A program made the translations under genes and the position numbers. A stretch of DNA of 20,587 nt from Gemmatimonadota bacterium (lineage in GTDB: Bacteria; Gemmatimonadota; Gemmatimonadetes; Palauibacterales; Palauibacteraceae), in the NCBI GenBank assembly GCA_030601615.1, contig JAUVTH010000007.1:1-20587 (forward strand), given 5' to 3'. Below, piece by piece: positions 6,935 to 16,020 of the stretch (position 1 is its first letter; each line of letters opens with the position of its first letter). The notes below the pieces were generated by a model. That model saw only the letters and a program-made list of their open reading frames with translations. It was not told the origin of the DNA and made no database searches.

Positions 6935-8062
6935 ATGATGCGCATCCTGCACGTTGCCGACGTACACCTGGGAGCCTCGTTCGCGTCGTTCGGCCCCATT
7001 GCCGACGAGCGAGCCGAGGCAGTGCTCCGTGCGTTCCGCGCTTTGCCCGAGATCGCGCAGGAGCACGACGTGCACGCTGTGCTGCTGGCGGGAGACCTTT
7101 TCGACTCGCCGCGGCCGGGTGAACGAGTGGCGGCCGAGGCTCGCGAGACGATTCGTCGTCTGCTCGAAATCGTGCCCGCCGTCTTTCTCGTGCCCGGCAA
7201 TCACGATCCGCTGGTGCTGCCGGGATCACCGTACGCCGACCTTCCCGAGGCCGCCCACGTGTTCAGTCAGCCGGACTTCGGCGAGCCCGTGTCGGTAGAA
7301 ACCGATGCCGGGCGGCTGCACGTCTACGGCCTCGCCTACGATGTCGCTCACAGTCCGGATCCACTGGCGGGCTTCGTGCGAGCCGATCTGGACGGCGTTC
7401 ACGTCGTCCTGCTCCATGGCGCGGTACGCGATGCGCCTCATTGGTCGGGTGGAGACTCGTTGCGGCTCACCCACCCGGAGCTGGAGAACCTCGACGCGGA
7501 CTACATTGCGCTCGGTGATTACCATCGGTTCCGGCCACCGGAGGAGTTCGCCTCGGATGGATCGGTGCCTGCCTGCTACGCAGGCTCCCTTGCCGGCCTG
7601 GATCACACGGAGACCGGGCCTAAGGGAATCGTTCTCGTCGAGCTGACACCCGGCGCTCCCCCGCGAACCCGGCTTCTTCACTCGGCCGTCCCGTCGCTGC
7701 AGGCACTGCCCGAGGTGGATGTGAGCGCATGCGCCGACGACATGGAGACGGTGGAGAGGGTAGCAGGGCTGGTGACTCGAGAGTCTCTGCCCGTGGTCAC
7801 TCTGACGGGTCAGACGGAGTACGCGGTCGACCCCAGCCGCGTGGAAGCGGAGCTTTCGGCTCGCTTCTCGTTCGCGCGGGTTCGCGATCGAACGCTCTAT
7901 TACGACTCGGCCCGGCTCAAGGAGCTGGCCGGGCATGACGACGTCGTCGGGCATCTCGCTCGCCTTGGCCTCGACCGGATCCGGGACGCGGCCAACGACG
8001 ACGAAGTGCGAACTCGAGAACGCGCCCTGCGTAAGGCGCTGCGCGCCATGGGCGCCACGTGA
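6935..8062 (+). CDS. Mre11/SbcD-like (YhaO-type) metallophosphoesterase, DNA repair exonuclease
   Basis: 375 residues from the ATG at 6935; the adjacent ATG at 6938 and the in-frame ATG at 6923 are alternatives. The open frame runs further upstream, but that part is antisense to the epimerase and has no family similarity. Metallophosphoesterase motifs, numbered from the 6938 ATG, are D8-x-H10 (VADVHLG), GDLFD (Asp53), GNHD (87-90), LLHGAV and GDYH (193-196). The last is normally GHxH in SbcD/Mre11, so one metal-ligand His is replaced by Asp. In this family a two-metal site cleaves DNA ends in complex with a Rad50/SbcC-type ATPase. The stop overlaps the start of that ATPase gene (GTGA), strongly supporting a complex. 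No ribosome-binding site precedes the start. Nuclease fold is secure; the exact DNA substrate is inferred. Confidence 0.9.
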   Translation: MMRILHVADVHLGASFASFGPIADERAEAVLRAFRALPEIAQEHDVHAVLLAGDLFDSPRPGERVAAEARETIRRLLEIVPAVFLVPGNHDPLVLPGSPYADLPEAAHVFSQPDFGEPVSVETDAGRLHVYGLAYDVAHSPDPLAGFVRADLDGVHVVLLHGAVRDAPHWSGGDSLRLTHPELENLDADYIALGDYHRFRPPEEFASDGSVPACYAGSLAGLDHTETGPKGIVLVELTPGAPPRTRLLHSAVPSLQALPEVDVSACADDMETVERVAGLVTRESLPVVTLTGQTEYAVDPSRVEAELSARFSFARVRDRTLYYDSARLKELAGHDDVVGHLARLGLDRIRDAANDDEVRTRERALRKALRAMGAT

Positions 8063-10314
8063 GACTCCCCCGCCTCGAAGCAATTCGGCTGGACTACGGG
8101 TGCCACTCGGGGCGTTTCCAGCTGCCGGACGAGGGTCGTCCCATCGTCATCGCCGGCCGTAACGGATCCGGCAAGACGACGCTTCTCGAGGCTTTCCTCC
8201 GGACTCTGTACGGATTCAGCAAGCGGAAGCCGGAGGAGAGGAGGCTCCTCGAACTCCGCCGGCCCTGGTCCGGCAGGCCCGCGGAAGCCGAGCTGGAACT
8301 CGTCGCGGCCGACGGAACCGCCATCGCGGTACACCGTGACTTCGCGACGGACCAGGTCGTGGCGCGAGCAAGAGCGAGCGGAGAAGAGCTGTACCGGGGC
8401 GACGCCAACCCTGCGGGAGTGCGAAGCGAGAGTCGGCACTACCAGGACCTGGTCAGGGAATGGGTCGGTTTCGCGACGCTGGAGCCGTACCGCGCGACGG
8501 CGTGGATCGCACAGGGCGAACTGGTGGACACCAGACTTGACGATGAGCTTCTGCGCGCCGCAGCGGGCTCACATCGCCGAGTCGAGACGGCCCTCAACGA
8601 GCTGCGTGACTCGTTCGACGAGCTGACTCGTGAGTCCATCGAGCTCGGCGGCCGGCGAAAGAACCGCTCGAGAGAGATCGAGGACCTGCGCGAGGAAACC
8701 GAAGCCGTCGTGGACCGGCTGGAGGCCGCTCGCACGGCCCGCGAACGCCGTAAGCCTCTGCTCGAGCAGGAGGCCCAGACCCGGGCCGAGATGAATCGCG
8801 TCGAAGTCGAGATCGGACTGCTCGAGTCCTCGTATCGACCGATTACCGAGCGACGCACGCTGATCGCAGAGGAAAAGGAGGCGAGCTCACACCTCGCGAG
8901 CCTTTCGGAGTCGATCCGGTGGCTCCGGGAAGCGCGGACCGGCCTCGAGCGGGCGAGTATGGAGCTGGCAGCGGCGGAAGCCGCCGGCCAGTATCCCGCC
9001 GACTTCGAAACGCGCCTCGGACAGGCGGAAGCCCTGTGGGAGAGGCTCCGTGTGCTGAACGGCGAATCCGGGATGACGCCGGCGCCGGACAGTGAGCCTC
9101 CCGACCGACCTGTCATGGCGCTCGCCGGTGCGGCGCTGGGGCTCCTCGGGCTTGGAATCGGCCTCACCATCAGCTCGACGGCCGGTTGGATCCTGGGCTC
9201 CGCCGGACTGGCGCTCATCGGCGCCTACGCGTGGCGCCGACATTCCGTCAAACGCGACGCGGAAGAGCGGGCGCACGACCTGTCCGTGAGCCGGGAAGCC
9301 GACCTGGCAGCCGTGAAATCGAAACTCGCCAGTGTCGTAGCTGGCACCCCTCAACCCGGCTTGTCTCCGGAAACGCGGGTCGTGCACCAGGAAAGGTTCC
9401 GCAAGCAGGCAGACGCGCGCACGGCCCTTCGGCTGGCCGAGCAAACGGAGCGGCAGTCCACCGAGCGAGCGCGTGCCCTCGTTCGGAGCGAAGCGGCAGG
9501 TGTGGAAGAGGCGAGTACGGCGGCCGTTGTTCAACACCTCGAGGCGGCTGAGGGCGAGGCCCGCACAGCGCTGGCGCGGATCCAGCTTCGTGCCGAGGAG
9601 CAGCCGGCGACGCCCGAACTTCCCGCCGGGGTGGAAGAATCGGTGCCCGCCATCGAGGCGGCCCGTGAAGAGCGTCGGGAACGCCGGGATGCTCTACGCG
9701 CTCGACAGGCAGACCTCGATCTCGAGCTTCGAGACCTGAAGCGGATGGCCGAGGACGTATTCGCGCTCGAGCGCGAACTCGCGGGCCTCCGGGACCGGAT
9801 CCGCGAAACAGAGGCCGAAGCAGAGGTCGGCAGGCTCGCCTGGGAGCTCGTCCGCGACGCCTACGAGGAGTTTCGGACTACGGACCAGGGCCGACTTCTG
9901 GGAGCCGTAAATGAGAGACTCGACGATCTGTCGAGAGGTCGGTTGGGTCCGGTCGAAACGGAGGGGGACCTTGCCTCGTCACGGGTCGGCCTGCTTGGCC
10001 GCCCGGTGCCGCTCGAATCACCACCGCTGAGCTTCGGCGAGAACCATATCGTCCTCCTGGCCATTCGACTCGGGACCGCCGACTTCCTGTCCCGTGAAGG
10101 GCTTCACCACCCTCTGCTCGTGGATGAGCCTTTCACGCACCTGGATGAGGCCCATTCGCGCGATGTATGGGACCTTCTGAGCGAGCTGGCGACGGAGCGC
10201 CAGGTCGTGGTCACGACGCAGAACAGACTCGTCCTCGAACATCTGGGAGTCGAGCCGGACGTGGACCTTCCCCTTCCCGAGCCCGCAACGGAACAATCTG
10301 GACGCGTGTTGTAA
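8059..10314 (+). CDS. Rad50/SbcC-like AAA ATPase with central transmembrane hairpin (YhaN-like)
   Basis: 751 residues from a GTG overlapping the nuclease stop. Walker A is GRNGSGKT (33-40). Two coiled-coil arms (~190-335 and ~395-630) flank a hydrophobic hairpin of two membrane segments (about 352-372 and 375-392) at the exact middle of the chain. The C-terminal half carries an ABC-type signature LSFGEN (657-662) and Walker B LLVDEP with Asp689 and Glu690, then a D-loop-like HLDEAH. In Rad50 and SbcC the coiled-coil apex carries a CxxC zinc hook; this protein has a single cysteine (Cys15), so there is no hook. Bacillus YhaN is, to my knowledge, the nearest described relative with a hydrophobic centre. 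The inferred role is ATP-gated control of the partner nuclease, tethered to the inner membrane. Much shorter than E. coli SbcC (~1050). Confidence 0.9.
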   Translation: MRLPRLEAIRLDYGCHSGRFQLPDEGRPIVIAGRNGSGKTTLLEAFLRTLYGFSKRKPEERRLLELRRPWSGRPAEAELELVAADGTAIAVHRDFATDQVVARARASGEELYRGDANPAGVRSESRHYQDLVREWVGFATLEPYRATAWIAQGELVDTRLDDELLRAAAGSHRRVETALNELRDSFDELTRESIELGGRRKNRSREIEDLREETEAVVDRLEAARTARERRKPLLEQEAQTRAEMNRVEVEIGLLESSYRPITERRTLIAEEKEASSHLASLSESIRWLREARTGLERASMELAAAEAAGQYPADFETRLGQAEALWERLRVLNGESGMTPAPDSEPPDRPVMALAGAALGLLGLGIGLTISSTAGWILGSAGLALIGAYAWRRHSVKRDAEERAHDLSVSREADLAAVKSKLASVVAGTPQPGLSPETRVVHQERFRKQADARTALRLAEQTERQSTERARALVRSEAAGVEEASTAAVVQHLEAAEGEARTALARIQLRAEEQPATPELPAGVEESVPAIEAAREERRERRDALRARQADLDLELRDLKRMAEDVFALERELAGLRDRIRETEAEAEVGRLAWELVRDAYEEFRTTDQGRLLGAVNERLDDLSRGRLGPVETEGDLASSRVGLLGRPVPLESPPLSFGENHIVLLAIRLGTADFLSREGLHHPLLVDEPFTHLDEAHSRDVWDLLSELATERQVVVTTQNRLVLEHLGVEPDVDLPLPEPATEQSGRVL

Positions 10315-10359
10315 CAGAACCGGAACGTCGGTCTGGACATCGTAGGTGGCGAGGTTGCG

Positions 10360-13300
10360 TTGATACTATCCGATACATCGATCCGTCGCCCCGTGCTGAC
10401 GAGCATGGTCGCGGCTGCGCTCATCCTGTTCGGGGTCTTGAGCTTCACCCGGCTGTCGGTGCGGGAGCTGCCCGACGTGGATCCGCCCATCGTGTCCGTG
10501 TCCGTCTTCCTTCGCGGGGCGAACCCGCGCGTAATGGAGACCACCGTCACCGACATTCTCGAGGAAGAGCTCAGCACGCTTCCCGGCGTCCGAACCCTCA
10601 CGTCCACGAGTGGAGAGGAAAACAGCAACGTCACGATCGAGTTCACCCTCGATCGCGATCTCGAGCTCGCGGCCCAGGACGTCCGTGACAAGGTGGCGCG
10701 CGTCCGGGGCAGACTGCCGCAGGACATCCTGGAACCCGTCGTGGCCAAGCAGGAGGCCGACGCCCAACCCTTCATGTGGCTGGCGGTCGCGGGCGCCAAC
10801 TACGACCTGTTGCAGCTTTCGGACATCGCCGATCGGATCGTCAAGCGGCGCCTGCAGTCACTGCCCGGAGTCGGGCGGGCGCAGATCGCGGGCGAGCGCC
10901 GGTACGCGATGCGCGTGTGGCTGGAGTCACGCGAGCTCGCGGCCAGGGGGCTCACCGTACAGGACGTGATCGCGGCGATCCGGAGCCGGAACGTCGAGGT
11001 CCCGGCCGGCCGCATCGAGAGCCAGCGCCGGGAATTCACGGTCCGTTCCCTCGGTGAGCTGAAGACGCCCGACGAATTCGGTGCTCTGGTCGTATCCAGC
11101 TCGAGAGGCCAGGTCGTTCGCCTCCGTGACGTCGCCCGGGTCGAGCTCGGAGCCGAGAGCGACCGCTGGGCTCTTCGATACAACGGTGAGGCGGCCGTCG
11201 CGATCGGAGTGGTCCGTCAGTCGAAGGCCAACCTGATCGAAGTCTCGGACGCGGTGCGGGCGGAGATTCCGCTCATCCAGGAGGCGCTTCCGCCGGGCGT
11301 GTCCTTCAACGTCGGGTTCGACCAGGCCCTGTTCGTGCGCCGCTCGATCCAGGAGGCAGAGGAGACACTGGTCCTCGCCGGGATCCTCGTCGTATTCATC
11401 ATCTTCGTATTCCTCAGGAATTTCCGCGCGACGATCATCCCCGGACTCGCGATACCCACGTCCATCACGGCGGCGTTCGCCGTGCTGTATGCGTTCGGCT
11501 TCACGATCAACAACTTCACTCTGCTCGCGCTCATCCTCGGAATCGGGATCGTGGTCGACGACGCGATCATCGTCCTGGAAAACGCCTACAGGCACCAGGA
11601 GGAACTGGGCGAAGAGCCAACCACTGCCGCGATGAGGGGTACGAGCGAGATCGCGTTCGCCGTCATCGCGACCACGGTCGCGCTGGTGGCCGTGTTCACA
11701 CCCCTGGCGTTTCTGCAAGGGACAGCGGGTCGACTGTTCAACGAGTTCGGGATCGCTCTGGCCGGCGCCGTTGTCGTGTCGAGCTTTGTCGCGTTGACGC
11801 TCACCCCCATGCTCAGCGCCCGGATCCTCCGCGTGCCGAAGACCCACGGGAGGCTGTTCCTGGTCTTCGAGCGGACGTTTGACGGAATCGCAGCAGCCTA
11901 CCGCCGCCATCTGGCCATCGCGATCCGTCACCGCGGGCTGGTCGTGGCGGGCGGCGTGGCGACGGTTTTCCTCGGGATCTTTCTGTTCACCCGGCTGGAG
12001 CGTGAGTTCCTGCCCCCGGAGGACCGGGGCTCCATCATCAGCTTCCTGGTGGCTCCCGAGGGAGCATCTCTCGAGTACACGCAGGGCTACCAGATGCAGG
12101 TGGAGGAGATCCTGGCCCGTGTCCCCGAGATCCAGAGCTACTTCAGCATCACGGGCTGGCCCGGCGGCGTGAACAACGGGATCATCTTCGCCCGGCTCAC
12201 GGACTGGGGAGAGCGGGAGCGGAGCGTGGAAGAGATCCTCGCCGAAATCAGGCCGCAGATGTTCGCGATCCCCGGGCTCTTTGCGTTCGCCAGCGCGCCG
12301 GCGGCCATCGGGTTCGGGAGCCCGGTGAACTACGTGGTGCGCAATCCGGACTTCGACTCACTGGCCGTCGCGATGGACCGGATGACGGGGCGCGCGAGGC
12401 AGATTCCTGGCCTGATCAACGTCGACACGAACCTGCGCGTCAACAAGCCGGAGCTGACGGTCAGCTACGAGCGCGACCGGGCCGAGGACGCAGGCATCGC
12501 GATCGCGGACATCTCGAGCGCCCTGCAGGCCCTCCTCGGAGGCCAGCGGGTCAGCACGTTCACCCGGGAGAACAGGCTCTACGACGTGATCGTCCAGCTC
12601 GAGCCGGCCGAACGCGCGACTCCCAGCGACATGTCCGGCATCTACCTTCGCGGCAGGGAAGGTGTTCTCGTGTCGCTCGATGCCGTAGCCCGGGTCGAAG
12701 AGGGCGTAGGGCCGCGCCAGTTGAATCACTTCGATCGAGTGCCTTCGTTCACGCTCACGGCGGCCTTGCAGCCCGGATTCACCCTTGGCCAGGCGATCGA
12801 TTCGCTGGATGCTGCGGCCGAGGAAGTGCTCCCCCCGGGAAGCTCGACGGCGCTGGCGGGTGAATCTCGAGAGCTCGAGGAAAGCGGCAACGCGCTCTAC
12901 TTCGCGTTCGCGCTGGCGCTGATCGTGGTCTACATGGTTCTGGCGGCGCAGTTCGAGTCCCTGGTGCATCCGTTGACGGTGCTGCTCGCCGTTCCGCTCG
13001 CCATAACCGGAGCACTCCTGACGCTCCTCCTGGCGGGCTCGACCCTCAACCTGTTCAGCCAGATCGGCATGATCCTGCTCATCGGGATCGTTACCAAGAA
13101 CTCGATCCTGCTCGTCGAATACGCCAATCAGCTCAAGGCCCGGGGCATGGACAGCGTCGAAGCGATGCTGGAGGCCGCCCGTATTCGCCTCCGGCCGATC
13201 CTCATGACATCGGTCGCGACGATCTTCGCGCTTCTTCCGATCGCGTTGGGCCTCGGCGCCGGGGCGGCCAGCCGGAGACCGTTGGGTTACGCGGTGGTAG

Positions 13301-13443
13301 GCGGTCTGCTGTTTTCTACCGCACTTACCCTGTTCCTGGTGCCGTCGGTGTACACTCTGTTCGACGCTCTGGGAGACCGGCGGCGCAGGAAGAAGGCGCT
13401 GGAATCGCTGGATTCCTTGAGTGCCGTGGAGGTGGAGGCGTGA
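10360..13443 (+). CDS. RND-family (HAE1 type) efflux pump permease
   Basis: 1027 residues, the usual length for AcrB/MexB-like pumps. It opens with the family pattern SIRRPVLTSMVAAALILFG and a periplasmic porter domain (~40-325). A membrane block with LGIGIVVDDAIIVLENAYRH provides the proton-relay pair Asp400-Asp401, and the second half repeats the architecture with IGIVTKNSILLVEYANQ (Lys913), so all three key relay residues are present. It is a proton-driven antiporter that captures drugs, lipids or metabolites from the periplasm and passes them to the adaptor and TolC encoded next. The start is a TTG with GAGG 5 bases upstream. Only 45 bases separate it from the ATPase gene, so read-through from that operon is possible. 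The stop overlaps the TolC start. Substrate unknown. Confidence 0.96.
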   Translation: MILSDTSIRRPVLTSMVAAALILFGVLSFTRLSVRELPDVDPPIVSVSVFLRGANPRVMETTVTDILEEELSTLPGVRTLTSTSGEENSNVTIEFTLDRDLELAAQDVRDKVARVRGRLPQDILEPVVAKQEADAQPFMWLAVAGANYDLLQLSDIADRIVKRRLQSLPGVGRAQIAGERRYAMRVWLESRELAARGLTVQDVIAAIRSRNVEVPAGRIESQRREFTVRSLGELKTPDEFGALVVSSSRGQVVRLRDVARVELGAESDRWALRYNGEAAVAIGVVRQSKANLIEVSDAVRAEIPLIQEALPPGVSFNVGFDQALFVRRSIQEAEETLVLAGILVVFIIFVFLRNFRATIIPGLAIPTSITAAFAVLYAFGFTINNFTLLALILGIGIVVDDAIIVLENAYRHQEELGEEPTTAAMRGTSEIAFAVIATTVALVAVFTPLAFLQGTAGRLFNEFGIALAGAVVVSSFVALTLTPMLSARILRVPKTHGRLFLVFERTFDGIAAAYRRHLAIAIRHRGLVVAGGVATVFLGIFLFTRLEREFLPPEDRGSIISFLVAPEGASLEYTQGYQMQVEEILARVPEIQSYFSITGWPGGVNNGIIFARLTDWGERERSVEEILAEIRPQMFAIPGLFAFASAPAAIGFGSPVNYVVRNPDFDSLAVAMDRMTGRARQIPGLINVDTNLRVNKPELTVSYERDRAEDAGIAIADISSALQALLGGQRVSTFTRENRLYDVIVQLEPAERATPSDMSGIYLRGREGVLVSLDAVARVEEGVGPRQLNHFDRVPSFTLTAALQPGFTLGQAIDSLDAAAEEVLPPGSSTALAGESRELEESGNALYFAFALALIVVYMVLAAQFESLVHPLTVLLAVPLAITGALLTLLLAGSTLNLFSQIGMILLIGIVTKNSILLVEYANQLKARGMDSVEAMLEAARIRLRPILMTSVATIFALLPIALGLGAGAASRRPLGYAVVGGLLFSTALTLFLVPSVYTLFDALGDRRRRKKALESLDSLSAVEVEA

Positions 13444-14849
13444 TGAGAGGCTGGACGCGAGCAGCGGCGCTCGTCGCCTGTCTGCTGATCGCCGTGGCAT
13501 GGGCCGATCCCGTTCCCGTGTTCGGCCAGCTCGCGACTCCGACGCCCGGGGTGCTCGGAGACGGGGTTCTCCTCGAGTCGAGAAATATGCAGGCGACGGT
13601 CGCAGCGGATCAGGAAACGCCGGACTCTATTCTTCTGGTCACTCTTCCGGAGGCGCTCCGCAGAGCGGCCGGCGTCGACCCGAACTACGTCGCGGCCCTT
13701 CGCCAGGTGGGCGACGCCGACTGGGTGCGCCGAAAGGCCTGGTCGGCCTTCCTCCTCCCCAGCATCGAGTTCCGATGGTCGTTGAACCGATTCTCGTCCG
13801 AGCAATTCAACATCGGCACCGGTGAGCTCACGGATAAGCTGACGATGGCGACTCTCGGCGCCAGCTACGACCTGTTCCGTGGCGGCGCCAAGATCTACGA
13901 CATGCAGGGCTCGGCAGCAGAGGTGGACGGAGCCAGGGCCGGCGAGCTGCAGGCCCGTTTCCTGACGGCGCTCGGTACCGAGGCGGACTACTACGACGTG
14001 GTCGCCCAGACGGAGTTGCTGCGCGTCGCGACGGAGAGGACTCGACGGGCGGAGCAACAATTTGCGGTTGCGCGAGCTCGCGTGATTTCGGGCGCGGCCG
14101 TTCAGACGGACTCTCTCCAATTGCTGCTCGAGCTCACCCGGGCGCAGGTGGAGCTGCTCCAGCAGGAGTCGGTGCTCGCCGTGGCCCGCTTCCAACTCGG
14201 CCGCCGGATCGGTCACACTGGACCCGTGGACGCGGTCCCCCTGGATACGATTCCGGCGGGCGAGCTTCCGATCACGGAGGCCGAGGCGTTCCAGGAGGCA
14301 CTCTCCTCGAGCCCCCGTGTGGGAGTGGTGCAGGCCGACGCGCGGGTGGCGGAAGCGGCCTTCAAGGCGGAGAGAAGCAGCTACCTCCCGACTCTCAGCC
14401 TGTTCGGCCAATGGGCGGGCTTCGACGAGGAGATCATTCCGCACGCGACGACGAGGACCACATACGGCCTCTCGCTGAGCTTCCCGATCTGGGACGGCGC
14501 GAACCGCGAGCTGCGCGTCTACCGCGCCAACACTCGCCGCCAGGTAGCCGAGGTCGCGCGCGCGGACGCGGAGAGAGAGGTCGGACGCAATATTGTGGCG
14601 GCCTATCAGGCGTACGAGGCGGCGCGGGCGAGCGCGGCGTTGGCAGCCCGGGCGGTCGTCGTGGCGCGCGAGAATCTGCGAGTGCAGGAAGAGCGGTACC
14701 AGGCGGGTGCCACGGCGATCCTCGATCTGGTCGTCGCCCAGGTGAACCAGACGGAAGCCGAAGCGGGACTGGTGCAGTCACGCTTCACGACACGGCTCGC
14801 CCTGGCTGGCGTGGAAGCCATCCTGGGTCGCCGGCTGTTCGACAAATGA
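13440..14849 (+). CDS. TolC-family outer-membrane channel of the RND pump
   Basis: 469 residues. The start is GTG at 13440 or the adjoining ATG at 13443; GGAGGTGGAGG precedes both, inside the 3' end of the permease gene. A signal peptide (hydrophobic AAALVACLLIAVAWA, likely cut near FGQ) is followed by two OEP repeats, each a beta-strand pair plus long helices: first around 60-260 (LPEALRRAA..., SYDLFRGGAKIYDMQ), second around 270-465 (EAFQEALSS..., LSFPIWDGANRELRV, then QEERYQAGATAILDLVVAQ and a terminal VEAILGRRL). It forms the trimeric exit duct for the RND pump. The closing block parallels that of the truncated TolC gene at the left edge. The stop overlaps a possible ATG of the adaptor gene (ATGA at 14846-14849). 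Confidence 0.95.
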   Translation: MMRGWTRAAALVACLLIAVAWADPVPVFGQLATPTPGVLGDGVLLESRNMQATVAADQETPDSILLVTLPEALRRAAGVDPNYVAALRQVGDADWVRRKAWSAFLLPSIEFRWSLNRFSSEQFNIGTGELTDKLTMATLGASYDLFRGGAKIYDMQGSAAEVDGARAGELQARFLTALGTEADYYDVVAQTELLRVATERTRRAEQQFAVARARVISGAAVQTDSLQLLLELTRAQVELLQQESVLAVARFQLGRRIGHTGPVDAVPLDTIPAGELPITEAEAFQEALSSSPRVGVVQADARVAEAAFKAERSSYLPTLSLFGQWAGFDEEIIPHATTRTTYGLSLSFPIWDGANRELRVYRANTRRQVAEVARADAEREVGRNIVAAYQAYEAARASAALAARAVVVARENLRVQEERYQAGATAILDLVVAQVNQTEAEAGLVQSRFTTRLALAGVEAILGRRLFDK

Positions 14850-14866
14850 GGGGTTCGAGATCTGTG

Positions 14867-15970
14867 ATGGCTGGATCAAAGAGACGGTACGGAGTCAGCC
14901 GTGTGGCAGTGCTGGTCGTGCTCTGGCTGGCGGCCGGGGCATGCTCTGGCGGCGACGCGAGCGAAGGAGGAGCCTCGCAGGGAGGCGGACCGGGAGGAGG
15001 CCCCGGCGGAGCACCGCAGGGACTGCTCGTGGACGTCGTCGCAGCCCGGCTGGACACGGTCGTGGATGCGATCGGCGCGACGGGCCAGATCGAAGCGGTC
15101 CAGGCGATCGAGCTGCGAGCGGAGGTGTCGGGCCGCCTCAACCGGATCCTCGTCAGGGAAGGAGCCGAAGTACGCGCCGGTACGCCGCTGTTCAAGGTGG
15201 ACGACGCCGAGCTGCGATCCCAGGTCGCGCGTTTGCAGGCCGACCGGGATCTGGCGGAACAAGCCCTGGCGCGCACGCGCGAGCTGATCGCCCGAGACGC
15301 CTCGTCGGAAGCCGATCTCGAGCGCGCCGAGGCCAGCTACCGGAGTGCGGACGCACAGCTGGAGCTGCAGCAGACGCGGCTCGACCGCACGCTGGTTCGA
15401 GCCCCGTTCGGTGGCGTCGTGGGCGAGAGATTCGTCAGCGTGGGAGACTACGTGACCTCTGCCGACCGTCTGACTACCCTCCAGACGGTGGACCCGCAGC
15501 GCGCGAATTTCCAGGTGCCGGAGCGGTTTTCACAGCGTCTCGAGGTCGGACAGAGGATCACGTTCCGCGTCGCATCGGTGCCGGAACGGGAATTCGAGGG
15601 CACTGTGGATTTCGTCGATCCTCGCGTGCAGCTCCCCGGGCGGACGATCACCGTCAAGGCCATCCTATCCAACAAGGACCGGATCCTGAAGCCGGGGATG
15701 TTTATCGAGGCCCGCCACGTCATGGAGGTGCGACCGGAAGCGGTGGTCGTTCCCGAAGACGCCATCCTGCCACTCCAGGGAGCGGACTACGTGTGGACCG
15801 TCACCGAGGACGGGACGGCCGAGCGTGTCGAGGTGGTGCTCGGCGTCCGTACTCCCGGTTGGGTGGAGATCGTGAGCGGACTCCAGGCGGGTACGCAGGT
15901 GGTCGTGGGAGGGATCGAGCGGCTCTCCCCGGGGATGCCCCTCGCTCCCAACGTCCTGGAGCGCCAGTAG
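14867..15970 (+). CDS. RND periplasmic adaptor (MFP/HlyD family), probable lipoprotein
   Basis: 367 residues from the ATG at 14867; an in-frame ATG at 14846 overlapping the TolC stop adds 7 residues and is a close alternative. GAGGGG lies about 12 bases before 14867. A hydrophobic signal ends in LAAGAC, a weak lipobox, followed by a Gly/Gln-rich linker. Domains follow the AcrA order: lipoyl half (AEVSGRLNRILVREGAEV), a short alpha hairpin (ARLQADRDLAEQALARTRELI), second lipoyl half (RAPFGGVVGERFVSVGDYV), beta-barrel, and membrane-proximal domain (VVVPEDAILPLQGADYVWTV to GLQAGTQVVVGGIERL). It couples the RND permease to TolC. Last of the three pump genes; the usual order places the adaptor first. 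Confidence 0.94.
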   Translation: MAGSKRRYGVSRVAVLVVLWLAAGACSGGDASEGGASQGGGPGGGPGGAPQGLLVDVVAARLDTVVDAIGATGQIEAVQAIELRAEVSGRLNRILVREGAEVRAGTPLFKVDDAELRSQVARLQADRDLAEQALARTRELIARDASSEADLERAEASYRSADAQLELQQTRLDRTLVRAPFGGVVGERFVSVGDYVTSADRLTTLQTVDPQRANFQVPERFSQRLEVGQRITFRVASVPEREFEGTVDFVDPRVQLPGRTITVKAILSNKDRILKPGMFIEARHVMEVRPEAVVVPEDAILPLQGADYVWTVTEDGTAERVEVVLGVRTPGWVEIVSGLQAGTQVVVGGIERLSPGMPLAPNVLERQ

Positions 15971-15983
15971 GCTGTCCCGGGTC

Positions 15984-16020
15984 GCTGAACAGCCCCCCGG
16001 GCGGGCGCCTGGGCTTCAGC
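15984..16020. terminator. Possible bidirectional hairpin between convergent genes
   Basis: GCTGAA-CA-GCCC (15984-15995) pairs with GGGCTTCAGC (16011-16020): 10 pairs with a two-base bulge, and a GC-rich loop. It lies between the convergent ends of the RND adaptor gene and the CDP-alcohol transferase gene and includes the latter's stop codon. No T-tract is present on either side. Confidence 0.4.

Noticed and set aside
12358..13500. Long minus-strand open frames opposite the RND permease (also 10927-11931)
   Set aside because: They overlap a complete RND gene with all catalytic residues; the translations are low-complexity Arg/Asp/Gln-rich shadows.
14411..14866. N-terminal extension of the RND adaptor
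   Set aside because: It overlaps the TolC gene; a signal peptide begins only at 14846 or 14867.
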